A DNA stretch of 29,554 nt. Origin: Bacteroidales bacterium. GTDB lineage: Bacteria > Bacteroidota > Bacteroidia > Bacteroidales > Paludibacteraceae. The notes beneath the pieces were generated by a model. The model saw only the letters and a program-made list of their open reading frames with translations, was not told the DNA's origin and did not search any database. Numbering within the stretch: the first letter of the stretch is position 1; every line of letters begins with the position of its first letter. Shown here one piece after another: positions 15,710 to 23,478 of the stretch. The stretch is from positions 1 to 29,554 of the forward strand of contig CAAFXN010000048.1 of NCBI GenBank assembly GCA_900766775.1. Reading direction: 5' to 3'. The translations under genes and the position numbers were made by a program.

Positions 15710-17257
15710 ATGCTTACCTTATTCGTCTCCATTCTCTTTCAGTTAGACACCGTGATTGCCAACAGGCAAGTTTACATCTCTGCCCACGAAGAGGACATCC
15801 TCACTACCAAAAACTACTACTGCATGGCGGAAGGGCAGACCAAGTATCACCTTGCCCAACAGTTGTGGCAACAATACAACGGTTTCAACAACGATTCCGC
15901 CCTTATCTACGCCCGCGAAGCATACCACCTCGCCCAAGACGACTTGCAAAAACAGCAAGCCAATATCCATATCGCCAACAGCCTTGCCGTGGCGGGCAAC
16001 TACACTGCCGCCCTCGGTATCCTCAACGACATAGACCCAAGCCGGTACCCCGACATCGCCAACGAGTACTACAAAACCCTTAACCTTACCTATATCTGGC
16101 AAGCCGAGTTCTCCACCATCGCCGAAGACAAAGCCCGCGCACGCGAACATATCTTGCCTCTGAGACACCTCACTATCGCCACTGAGACCGACTCCGCATG
16201 GCTCAAACAAGAGCAAGCACTCACCTTCCTTCCCCAATCTCCCCAACAAGCCTTAGATATCCTGCTGCCCACCTACCGCACACTGCCCGCTAACAGCCCC
16301 TATATCCGCTATTTCGCCAACACCCTCGGCTCCTGCTACCAAAACCTCTATTGGCAGACCCACGACCCCGCCATGCAAGACTCTGCCCTGCTCTATTACG
16401 CCACTTCCGCCATCGCCGACATGCAGCAAGGTGTGCTCGAGCATGCCTCCCTGCGCGAGGTAGCACTCATCCTCTATCAGCGAGGAGACATCGAACGGGC
16501 ATACCAATACATGAACTGCTGCATACAAGATGCCGAGCAGAGCAGCGCACGACTGCGCACCATTGAGATGGCAGGAGATATGCCCCTTATACTCAACGCC
16601 TACCAATCGCAAATCAACCAACAGCAACACCAACTCAAAATACTCGTCTATGCCATGATTGCCGTTGTCGCGGTACTCGCTCTCTTGCTTGTCGTACTGG
16701 CACTGCTCTTGCGGCGATACAAACGAGTGAACACCAAACTCTCCACGCTCAACGCTCAACTCTCCACCCTAAACACTCAACTCTCAACGCTAAACACACA
16801 ACTCACCATCTCCAACCGCGTTCGAGACACCTACGTAACACGCTATATGACAGAGTGTTCCGACATCATTGAGACCATGGCGCAGTATCAGAAAAACCTA
16901 CGCCGCACCGCACTATCCGAAAACCCCAAGCAACTGCTCAACCTCGTCAAATCCAACGAACTAATCGATAAGACCCTCCACGAGTTCTACCAACATTTCG
17001 ACGAGTCTTTCCTCTCGCTTTTCCCCACTTTCATCGAAGACCTCAACGCTGACCTGCCGCCCGAAGAACAGTTCAACACCAGCACCAAAGACTCCAAACC
17101 CCACCTCACCACCGAACTGCGCGTCTATGCCCTCATCCACCTCGGCATCACCCGCTCCGAGGACATCGCACGCTTCCTGCGTATCTCCGTCAAGACCGTG
17201 TACAACTACCGCACACAAACAAGAAACAACGCGCTGCAACCCCTGCACGACCACTAA
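15710..17257 (+). CDS. Membrane-anchored SusR-like regulator with TPR-type sensor and HTH
   Basis: The 515-residue protein divides into four parts. Residues 1-305 form a helical, TPR-like region behind a short hydrophobic N-terminus that may export it (repeat pairs such as NDSALIYAREAYHLA and QALDILLPTYRTLP). A strong transmembrane helix spans ~310-335 (VYAMIAVVAVLALLLVVLAL). A coiled coil at 341-370 carries three near-identical heptads LSTLN(A/T)Q. The cytoplasmic C-terminus ends in a LuxR/SusR-like helix-turn-helix (LGITRSEDIARFLRISVKTV, 478-497). This layout matches the single-polypeptide regulators of Bacteroides sugar loci (SusR type, DUF6377-like), which sense oligosaccharide in the periplasm and activate the adjacent locus. 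It is divergent from the polysaccharide locus, supporting that role. The ligand is unknown. Confidence 0.85.
   Translation: MLTLFVSILFQLDTVIANRQVYISAHEEDILTTKNYYCMAEGQTKYHLAQQLWQQYNGFNNDSALIYAREAYHLAQDDLQKQQANIHIANSLAVAGNYTAALGILNDIDPSRYPDIANEYYKTLNLTYIWQAEFSTIAEDKARAREHILPLRHLTIATETDSAWLKQEQALTFLPQSPQQALDILLPTYRTLPANSPYIRYFANTLGSCYQNLYWQTHDPAMQDSALLYYATSAIADMQQGVLEHASLREVALILYQRGDIERAYQYMNCCIQDAEQSSARLRTIEMAGDMPLILNAYQSQINQQQHQLKILVYAMIAVVAVLALLLVVLALLLRRYKRVNTKLSTLNAQLSTLNTQLSTLNTQLTISNRVRDTYVTRYMTECSDIIETMAQYQKNLRRTALSENPKQLLNLVKSNELIDKTLHEFYQHFDESFLSLFPTFIEDLNADLPPEEQFNTSTKDSKPHLTTELRVYALIHLGITRSEDIARFLRISVKTVYNYRTQTRNNALQPLHDH
16739..16801 (+). repeat. In-gene 21-bp repeat encoding heptads
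   Basis: Three 21-bp units encode LSTLNAQ, LSTLNTQ, LSTLNTQ in the coiled coil after the membrane helix. The nucleotide words (CTCAACGCTCAAC, AACACTCAACTC) resemble those in the insert of the cytidylyltransferase gene at 27433-27522. Confidence 0.85.
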
Positions 17258-17302
17258 ACCATTCTTGTTTATCAATTTTTCTACATTTTTCGTAATTTTA
17301 TG

Positions 17303-17334
17303 GTTGCCTGTTCGCAAGAAAAGTAGTACCTTTG
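17303..17334 (+). promoter_or_regulatory. Bacteroidota-type promoter for uxaB
   Basis: GTTGC (-33 box at 17303-17306), 20 nt, TACCTTTG (-7 box, 17327-17334). Transcription would begin near 17340 and give a ~190-nt leader containing the duplicated element. Confidence 0.75.
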
Positions 17335-17342
17335 TCGTCGGA

Positions 17343-17491
17343 ATTGCCTACGCAAAAATCCCGATAGATCGGGATTGGGTGCTACGGCAATTCCTCCTCC
17401 CCGAAAAATCACAGATTTTTCGGATACTACGAATAAAAGAATATTGCCTACGCAAAAATCCCGATAAATCGGGATTGGGTGCTACGGCAAC
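17343..17491 (+). repeat. Duplicated 49-bp hairpin element in the uxaB leader
   Basis: Two direct copies (17343-17391 and 17443-17491) differ at two positions. Each has outer ATTGCC/GGCAA(T) arms and an inner AATCCCGAT/ATCGGGATT stem. Between them CCGAAAAATC/GATTTTTCGG (17401-17423) forms a 10-bp hairpin with a three-base loop. The uxaB mRNA leader would thus carry three stem-loops in a row. It could be a riboregulator or two copies of a small mobile repeat. Confidence 0.85.
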
Positions 17492-17529
17492 ACTATCCGC
17501 GGACTCAATAACGTTAAAATTACAATAGT

Positions 17530-19014
17530 ATGAAAAAAGCACTAAACAAATGGACTGCCCCCAAGAGCGTGGCACCCGAGCGTATCATCCAATTTGGCGA
17601 AGGCAACTTCCTCCGCGCATTTGTAGATTGGATTATCTGGAATATGAATGCCAAGACCAACTTCAACGGCTCCGTTGTAGTGGTACAACCGATTGACAAA
17701 GGCATGGTAGAGTGGCTCAACGGGCAAGACTGCCTCTACCACGTGAACCTGCAAGGTCGCCTCAACGGCGAGCCCGTGAACTCGCTGGAGCGTATCGACG
17801 TCATCTCCCGCGCCCTCAACCCCTACTCGCAGAACGCCGCTTTCATGGCACTCGCTGAGCAGCCCGACATCCGCTTCATCATCTCGAACACCACCGAGGC
17901 GGGTATCACCTTCGACCCCTCGTGCAAGTTCACCGACGCACCGGCAAGCGCGTACCCGGGCAAACTCGTGCAACTGCTCTACCGCCGCTACAAGACCTTC
18001 AACGGATGCCCCTCCAAGGGACTTATCCTCATGCCCTGCGAGTTGATTTTCCTCAACGGACACCACCTCAAAGAGTGCATCTACCAATATATCGAACTCT
18101 GGAAAGAAGACCTCGGCGCTGACTACGAGGGCTTCAAAGAGTGGTTCACCAAGTACAACTACGTCTGCGCTACCCTCGTGGACCGTATCGTGCCGGGCTT
18201 CCCCCGCAAGGATATCGCCGCTATCCAAGAGAAAGTGGGCTACAACGACAACCTCGTGGTGCAAGCCGAGATATTCCACCTCTGGGTCATCGAGAAACCC
18301 GAGAACATGAGCATTGAGCAACTGCGCGAGGAGTTCCCCGCAGAGAAAGCCGGGCTGCACGTGCTCATCGCCGAGTCGGAGAAGCCCTACCACGAGCGTA
18401 AGGTTACCCTGCTCAACGGTCCTCACACCGTCCTCTCGCCCGTGGCATACCTCAGCGGTATCAACATCGTGCGCGACGCTTGCAACGACCCCATCATCGG
18501 ACAGTATATCCACAAAGTGCAGTTCGAGGAACTCATGGAGACCCTCAACCTGCCGATGGACGAACTCCGCCAGTTCGCAAGCGATGTGCTGGAGCGCTTC
18601 AACAACCCTTATGTGGACCACCAAGTTACCAGCATCATGCTCAACTCCTTCCCGAAATTCGAGACCCGCGACCTGCCCGGCTTGAAGACCTACTTGGAGC
18701 GCAAGGGCGAACTGCCGAAGGGCTTGGTACTCGGTCTCGCCGCTATCATCACCTACTACAAAGGCGGCACACGCGCCGACGGAGCACCCATCCAACCCAA
18801 TGACGCACAGGAGATTATGGACCTGCTCAGCCAACTCTGGGCTACGGGCGACCTCCGCAAAGTGGCAGAAGGCGTGCTCGGCGCTACCGACATCATCTGG
18901 AAAGAGAGCAAGCAAGACCTCAACACCATCCCGGGCTTGACCGACATGGTAGAGGGCTTCCTCCGCAGCATCCAAGACAGAGGCATGGTAGAAACCGTAA
19001 AGAGCATTCTCTAA
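17530..19014 (+). CDS. uxaB: Tagaturonate reductase (altronate oxidoreductase)
   Basis: This NAD-dependent polyol dehydrogenase-family enzyme interconverts D-tagaturonate and D-altronate in D-galacturonate breakdown. It has 494 residues, normal for UxaB. The Rossmann start is ERIIQFGEGNFLRAFVDW (17-34). LVDRIVPGFPR (216-) and KVTLLNGPHTVL (K291, N296, H299) are the catalytic and substrate signature of the mannitol-dehydrogenase family. ATG at 17530 is the first start after the leader. uxaA follows in the same direction after 113 bp, so the pair makes altronate and then dehydrates it. uxaC and the later kdg genes are not in the window. Confidence 0.95.
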   Translation: MKKALNKWTAPKSVAPERIIQFGEGNFLRAFVDWIIWNMNAKTNFNGSVVVVQPIDKGMVEWLNGQDCLYHVNLQGRLNGEPVNSLERIDVISRALNPYSQNAAFMALAEQPDIRFIISNTTEAGITFDPSCKFTDAPASAYPGKLVQLLYRRYKTFNGCPSKGLILMPCELIFLNGHHLKECIYQYIELWKEDLGADYEGFKEWFTKYNYVCATLVDRIVPGFPRKDIAAIQEKVGYNDNLVVQAEIFHLWVIEKPENMSIEQLREEFPAEKAGLHVLIAESEKPYHERKVTLLNGPHTVLSPVAYLSGINIVRDACNDPIIGQYIHKVQFEELMETLNLPMDELRQFASDVLERFNNPYVDHQVTSIMLNSFPKFETRDLPGLKTYLERKGELPKGLVLGLAAIITYYKGGTRADGAPIQPNDAQEIMDLLSQLWATGDLRKVAEGVLGATDIIWKESKQDLNTIPGLTDMVEGFLRSIQDRGMVETVKSIL

Positions 19015-19025
19015 TTTTACAAATG

Positions 19026-19087
19026 GACAATTTACAATTTGACAATTATTGTGCACCGCATGGTCAATTGTAAAATTGTAAATTGTC
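19026..19087. repeat. 22-bp inverted repeat and ~8-bp tandem words between uxaB and uxaA
   Basis: Arms 19026-19047 and 19066-19087 pair with one mismatch around 18 nt. The right arm continues into repeated words (TTGTAAA, TTGTCAAA, TAGTCAAA) up to the uxaA start. The string AATTGTAAAATTGTAAATTG also occurs at 26950-26969 before the cytidylyltransferase. The hairpin could lower uxaA expression relative to uxaB. Confidence 0.85.
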
Positions 19088-19127
19088 AAATTGTAAAATA
19101 GTAAATAGTCAAATAGTCAAATAAATT

Positions 19128-20609
19128 ATGACTGATATCCTGAAAATCAATCCTGCCGACAACGTGGTTGTAGCCATACAGCCCCTGTCGGCAGGTGCCG
19201 TTATAGAAGTGGACGGCAAGACAATCACCGTGCAGGAAGACATCCCCGCCGGGCACAAAATCGCCATCGCTGACATCAAGGCAGGCGAGAACGTGATTAA
19301 GTACGGCTTCCCCATCGGGCATGCCCGCGAAGACAAACAAGCCGGCGCGTGGATGAACGAGAACAATATCAAGACCAACCTCGCGGGCTTGCTCTCCTAC
19401 GAGTACCACCCCCAAGACGTAGTGCTCAACATCCCCGACGACCACCGCACCTTCATGGGCTATCGCCGCAAAGACGGGCAGGTGGGCATCCGCAACGAGG
19501 TATGGATTATCCCGAACGTCGGCTGCGTGAACGGTATCGTCAGCCGCTTGGCGGAGCAACTGCGCCGCGAGACGGGAGCGGACAATATCTTCGCATTCCC
19601 GCACAACTACGGCTGCTCACAGTTGGGCGATGACCACGAGAACACCAAGAAAATCCTGCGCGACATGGTGCACCATCCCAATGCCGGTGCGGTCTTGGTG
19701 GTAGGACTCGGCTGCGAGAACAACCAACCCGATGTCTTCGAGCAGTTCTGCGGCGACTACGACCACGAGCGCGTGCGCTTCGTAGTGAGCCAAAAGATAG
19801 TTGGCGATGAGGTGGAATACTGCATGCCTATCCTGCGCGAACTATATGCCCTCACGCAGCGAGACCAACGCACCGAGTGCCCGCTCTCCGAACTGCGCGT
19901 AGGCTTGAAGTGCGGCGGCTCCGATGGCTTCTCCGGCATCACCGCCAACCCGCTGCTCGGTGTCTTCTCTGACTACCTCGTAGCGCAAGGCGGCACTACC
20001 ATCCTTACCGAAGTGCCCGAGATGTTCGGCGCAGAGACTATCCTCATGGACCGTTGCGCCAACCGACAACTCTTCGACGAGACGGTGTCGCTCATCAACG
20101 ATTTCAAGGACTATTTCCTCTCCCACGGCGAGCCTGTTGGCGAGAACCCCTCGCCGGGCAACAAAGCGGGCGGTATCTCCACGCTGGAGGATAAAGCGCT
20201 CGGCTGCACGCAGAAATGCGGTAAGTCTCTCGTCCGCGGTGTCTTGCCCTACGGCGAACGCTTGCAGGTGAAGGGACTCAACCTGCTCTCTGCACCGGGC
20301 AACGACCTCGTGGCTGCCACTGCACTAGCTTCCGCAGGTTGCCATATCGTGCTCTTCACCACAGGGCGCGGCACCCCCTTCGGCACCTATGTGCCCACCA
20401 TGAAAGTGTCCACCAACAGCAACCTCTATCGCAACAAACCGCAGTGGATTGACTTCAACGCGGGCGTGATAGCCGAGGGAGAGCCGATGGAGGAAGTGGC
20501 AAAACGCTTCACCGATTATGTCATCTCCGTAGCCAACGGCACGCTCACCAACAACGAGCGCAACGGCTACCACGAGATAGCCATCTTCAAAACAGGCGTA
20601 ACGTTGTAA
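19128..20609 (+). CDS. uxaA: Altronate dehydratase
   Basis: UxaA removes water from D-altronate to give 2-keto-3-deoxygluconate, the step after UxaB. The 493-residue protein has both family parts: an N-terminal SAF-like domain (1-~95, DIPAGHKIAIADIKAGENVI) and a large catalytic domain (FMGYRRKDGQVGIRNEVWII, VGCVNGIV, NYGCSQLGDDHENT, GLGCENNQ, LKCGGSDGFSGITANP). The conserved Cys and His of these motifs fit the metal site of the altronate/galactarate dehydratase family. ATG at 19128 follows the AT-rich repeat spacer. A strong terminator closes the unit at 20632-20668. Confidence 0.95.
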   Translation: MTDILKINPADNVVVAIQPLSAGAVIEVDGKTITVQEDIPAGHKIAIADIKAGENVIKYGFPIGHAREDKQAGAWMNENNIKTNLAGLLSYEYHPQDVVLNIPDDHRTFMGYRRKDGQVGIRNEVWIIPNVGCVNGIVSRLAEQLRRETGADNIFAFPHNYGCSQLGDDHENTKKILRDMVHHPNAGAVLVVGLGCENNQPDVFEQFCGDYDHERVRFVVSQKIVGDEVEYCMPILRELYALTQRDQRTECPLSELRVGLKCGGSDGFSGITANPLLGVFSDYLVAQGGTTILTEVPEMFGAETILMDRCANRQLFDETVSLINDFKDYFLSHGEPVGENPSPGNKAGGISTLEDKALGCTQKCGKSLVRGVLPYGERLQVKGLNLLSAPGNDLVAATALASAGCHIVLFTTGRGTPFGTYVPTMKVSTNSNLYRNKPQWIDFNAGVIAEGEPMEEVAKRFTDYVISVANGTLTNNERNGYHEIAIFKTGVTL

Positions 20610-20631
20610 GCACAAACCACCAAAACCCGAG

Positions 20632-20668
20632 AATGCCGCAAAAATCGCAAGATTTTGCGGCATTTTTT
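20632..20668 (+). terminator. Rho-independent terminator after uxaA
   Basis: AATGCCGCAAAAATC pairs with GATTTTGCGGCATT (one bulged base) around GCAA, followed by a run of T. It starts 23 nt past the uxaA stop. Confidence 0.9.
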
Positions 20669-20677
20669 GCCGCAACA

Positions 20678-20709
20678 CTTGCATATATCCCAAAATATCA
20701 CTACCTTTG
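20678..20709 (+). promoter_or_regulatory. Bacteroidota-type promoter for the first Fic gene
   Basis: CTTGC (-33 box at 20678-20681), 20 nt, TACCTTTG (-7 box, 20702-20709). An in-frame ATG at 20707 falls inside the -7 box and cannot be translated from this promoter, which places the Fic start at 20773. Confidence 0.8.
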
Positions 20710-20772
20710 CCGCAGATTTTTACCGCAAATAACAAAAACTATGTAAACAACGCTAACAACATTCTATTCATT

Positions 20773-21864
20773 ATGTTCATACACGAGCGAAATAACTGGA
20801 CGCAGTTCTATTGGAATGCAGCAGAGGTAAATCCTTTGCTGGACACCGTCTGCCGCGAGATAGGGAAGTTATACGGGCGATTGGGAACGCTGGGCATTCC
20901 ATCGCAAGCCCTTATTGAGGCAGAAAACATCGTTGAGGATGTCGTGCGTTCATCGGAGATAGAAGGAGTGTTGCTCAATATGGACGAGGTACGCTCGTCG
21001 GTAACACGCAATTTAGGCATAGACACGCTGCTGCAAAACGAGAAGACACCTTCACGAATGGTAGATGCGGTGGTGAACGTAATGATGACCGCTATGACGC
21101 ATTATCAACAGCCTATAGACAAACAGATACTCTGCGGCTGGCATAGTGGCTTGTTTGAGACGGGATTTTCCGGCGGCATACCCATCACGGTAGGGCAGTA
21201 TCGACAATGCGCTGAGCAAATAGTGTCCGGTGCTTTCGGACACGAGAAGATACATTATGTCGCCCCTGCTCCCGAAAGGGTGTCGGAAGAGATGGAGAGT
21301 TTTATCCGATGGTTCAATACCCCATCCGCCGACTCGCAGATTATTCGCTCGGCTATTGCACATCTCTGGTTTGTCAGTATTCACCCCTTTGAGGACGGCA
21401 ACGGGCGTATCAGTCGGCTCTTGGCGGAGATATGCTTGGCAAGAGGCGACAACAGCAGTGCCCGCTATTATAGTATTGCAGCGGCTATCAACACCGATAA
21501 GAAAAACTACTACCGCTGCTTGGAGACCGTGCAGCGCGGTAGTGGAGACATTACGGCTTGGCTCGTTTGGTACATCCATACCCTGCAAGAGGCAGTGCGT
21601 ATCTCTGACAATCGTATCACTACTATCCTGCAAAAGACGCTGTTCTGGCGGCAACATGAAGGGGTAAGCCTATCAGAAAGACAACGAACAACCATCAATC
21701 GGCTGCTGCAAGAAAATAAGACGCGTGTGATGTCAAGGACATGGGCACATCTTGCCAAGTGCTCTTCCGATACTGCATTGCGCGACTTAAACGACCTTGT
21801 ACAAAAAGGCGTGATGTCTATCGAAGACTCCCATGCCAAACGCTTCACTTATCTATTTTTGTAA
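20773..21864 (+). CDS. Fic-domain protein with N-terminal inhibitory motif
   Basis: The protein has 363 residues from the ATG at 20773, chosen because the promoter covers the upstream ATG at 20707. Residues 1-~85 resemble the N-terminal domain of stand-alone Fic proteins (DUF4172-like), and SSEIEG (60-65) fits the (S/T)xxxE(G/N) inhibitory helix that blocks ATP binding in self-regulated Fic enzymes. The catalytic loop HPFEDGNGRISR (H204) is complete, so the protein should transfer AMP (or another nucleotide) to hydroxyls of target proteins. The C-terminal ~75 residues (SERQRTTINRLL, LAKCSSDTALRDLNDLVQKG) look like a winged helix. The target is unknown. It lies alone between a terminator and repeat DNA; no partner antitoxin gene is needed. 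Confidence 0.92.
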   Translation: MFIHERNNWTQFYWNAAEVNPLLDTVCREIGKLYGRLGTLGIPSQALIEAENIVEDVVRSSEIEGVLLNMDEVRSSVTRNLGIDTLLQNEKTPSRMVDAVVNVMMTAMTHYQQPIDKQILCGWHSGLFETGFSGGIPITVGQYRQCAEQIVSGAFGHEKIHYVAPAPERVSEEMESFIRWFNTPSADSQIIRSAIAHLWFVSIHPFEDGNGRISRLLAEICLARGDNSSARYYSIAAAINTDKKNYYRCLETVQRGSGDITAWLVWYIHTLQEAVRISDNRITTILQKTLFWRQHEGVSLSERQRTTINRLLQENKTRVMSRTWAHLAKCSSDTALRDLNDLVQKGVMSIEDSHAKRFTYLFL

Positions 21865-21904
21865 CTACTAACTAATAGTCCCGACTGTTCGGGGCGCACC
21901 CGGA

Positions 21905-21944
21905 CACTAACCACTAACCACTGACCACTAACCACTGACCACTT
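21905..21944. repeat. 7-bp tandem repeat before comF
   Basis: CCACTAA/CCACTGA units repeat five to six times up to the start codon of the next gene. It is preceded by CGGGGCGCACCCGGAC, similar to words in the cytidylyltransferase insert (27475-27495) and near 22736-22755. Confidence 0.85.
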
Positions 21945-22638
21945 GCCACTACCTATCTTCCATAGTATCCTCCAACTCCTCTTCCCTCGCTACTGCCCGA
22001 TGTGCGGGCGGGTGATTGACGATGGGGAAGAGTGTATCTGCGCCGACTGTATGCAGACACTGCCTCGCACGGAGCAAGCCACACAGCGTGATAACATCAC
22101 CGAGCAACTCTTTTCTTCCGATTTCTCTCGGTTTCAACGGGGTGCTGCCTTCCTTTTCTACGACAAAGGGCACCCCATCCGAAAGGCTATCCATAGCATG
22201 AAATTCCACGAAAAACCCGAGATAGCCACCCTGCTTGCCAAAGAAGCGGCATACGACTTCCTGCAAACGGATTTCTTCGAGGGGATAGATATCATCATCC
22301 CTATTCCCTTGCACCCCAAACGCTTGCGCGAGCGAGGCTTTAACCAATCGGAGTATATCGCGCGGGCACTGAGTGAAGTAACCAAAATCCCGATGAATAC
22401 AACACTATTGACCCGTAGGAAGCATACCGCCCAGCAGGCGTTGCTGCAAGGCGAGGAGCGAAAAACCAACATGGTGAATGCGTTTGAAGTGAACCATCCC
22501 GAGGAGTTGTATCGCAAGCATATCCTCTTGGTGGACGACCTCATCACCTCGGGAGCCACCATGCGAGCGTGTATGCAAGCCCTCCAGCCCTGCCGCGGAG
22601 CTCACTACTCCGTCTTCGCCCTCTGCAAAGCAAGATAG
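21943..22638 (+). CDS. comF: ComF-family phosphoribosyltransferase-like protein
   Basis: The 231-residue protein has an N-terminal zinc-binding knuckle (CPMCG at 18-22, CICADC further on) and a C-terminal type I phosphoribosyltransferase fold. IDIIIPIPLHPKRLRERGFNQ and HILLVDDLITSGATM (PRPP loop) are the ComF signatures. In competent bacteria ComF helps DNA uptake; in Bacteroidales its role is less clear. No ATG lies in frame between the preceding stop (21922) and the conserved part, so TTG at 21943 is the likely start, just inside the end of the 7-bp array. Translation initiation is therefore set in repeat DNA. Confidence 0.9.
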   Translation: MPLPIFHSILQLLFPRYCPMCGRVIDDGEECICADCMQTLPRTEQATQRDNITEQLFSSDFSRFQRGAAFLFYDKGHPIRKAIHSMKFHEKPEIATLLAKEAAYDFLQTDFFEGIDIIIPIPLHPKRLRERGFNQSEYIARALSEVTKIPMNTTLLTRRKHTAQQALLQGEERKTNMVNAFEVNHPEELYRKHILLVDDLITSGATMRACMQALQPCRGAHYSVFALCKAR

Positions 22639-22645
22639 AGAAAAA

Positions 22646-22678
22646 AATTAGGAATTAGGAGTTAGGAATTAGGAATTA
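22646..22678. repeat. 7-bp tandem repeat after comF
   Basis: AATTAGG, AATTAGG, AGTTAGG, AATTAGG, AATTA in tandem, beginning a few bases past the comF stop. Confidence 0.85.
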
Positions 22679-22773
22679 ATATACCTGGCGCCGCAGGCGA
22701 TATATCGCAGCGGAGAGCCACTCAAATCGGGCAAGGACGCCCGCATACCCGGACTACAAACCACTGACCACTT

Positions 22774-23427
22774 ATGAACCGCTTTCGTTTTGCCCGCTTT
22801 GCGCGGGCGCTATTCCACACACACTATGACGTGGAGATTAAGGGATTGAAGTATTTGCATGACAACAAAGTGCATCTCGTAATGCCCAATCATCCCGCTT
22901 TCATCGATCCTTTGCTGCTGTTTGCCGAATGCTGGGATGTGGCTTTATGCCCGATGGTGGATGAGCGTTTCTTCCGCAACAGACTCTTTCTACCCGTGTT
23001 GCAGATGCTGGACTCGGTGGTAGTACCCGACTTGGAGAAAAGCCGCCGCCGTGAGGATGTGGCACAAGCGCAGCAATTAAGCACTATTGCCTTACAGTCT
23101 TTGCGGGCCGGCAAAGACATGATTTTCTACCCTTCGGGGCATGTGGCGTTAGTGCCCCACGAGGTGATAGGTAATAGACGATTGGCTTATGAAGTTTGCC
23201 AAGAAATCCCCGATGAGACCGAGATAATCTTAGTTCGGACTACGGGGTTGGAAGATAGTATATGGAGCAAGCAGAAGACAAAGCGCCTGCGCCTTAGGCG
23301 GAAAGTGAAGATGGAGTGTGTGGAGATGACTGCCAAGGTGAAGCAATGGGCAACCTCCCTCGACCGAAGAAGTTTCAATCAGCGATTGGAAGAGTGGTAC
23401 AACCACAAGGAGGATCGAACAGAATAG
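22774..23427 (+). CDS. PlsC-like glycerophosphate/lysophospholipid acyltransferase
   Basis: The 217-residue protein carries the acyltransferase HX4D box as NHPAFIDPLLL (residues ~39-49) and a third block MIFYPSGHVALVPHE in place of the common EGT/S box. An N-terminal basic segment (MNRFRFARFARALF) could sit at the membrane face. Such proteins move acyl chains onto lysophosphatidate or related lipids. In many Bacteroidales a similar domain is fused to an AMP-forming acyl ligase; here it stands alone and its C-terminus is short and charged. It follows comF by 135 bp of repeats and is convergent with the radical SAM gene. The exact acceptor is not known. Confidence 0.8.
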   Translation: MNRFRFARFARALFHTHYDVEIKGLKYLHDNKVHLVMPNHPAFIDPLLLFAECWDVALCPMVDERFFRNRLFLPVLQMLDSVVVPDLEKSRRREDVAQAQQLSTIALQSLRAGKDMIFYPSGHVALVPHEVIGNRRLAYEVCQEIPDETEIILVRTTGLEDSIWSKQKTKRLRLRRKVKMECVEMTAKVKQWATSLDRRSFNQRLEEWYNHKEDRTE

Positions 23428-23478
23428 CAACGGTAAGTAATTACAGCCGTATTCATCTAATTATTGTTGTATTCATCG

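Noticed and set aside
17542..19089. A 515-codon open frame on the minus strand
   Set aside because: It is antisense to uxaB across its whole length and shows no recognisable motif; it is a codon-bias shadow.
20707..20772. Upstream ATG as start of the first Fic protein
   Set aside because: The ATG falls in the -7 box of a consensus promoter, so it would not be in the mRNA. The extra residues are low-complexity Asn-rich.
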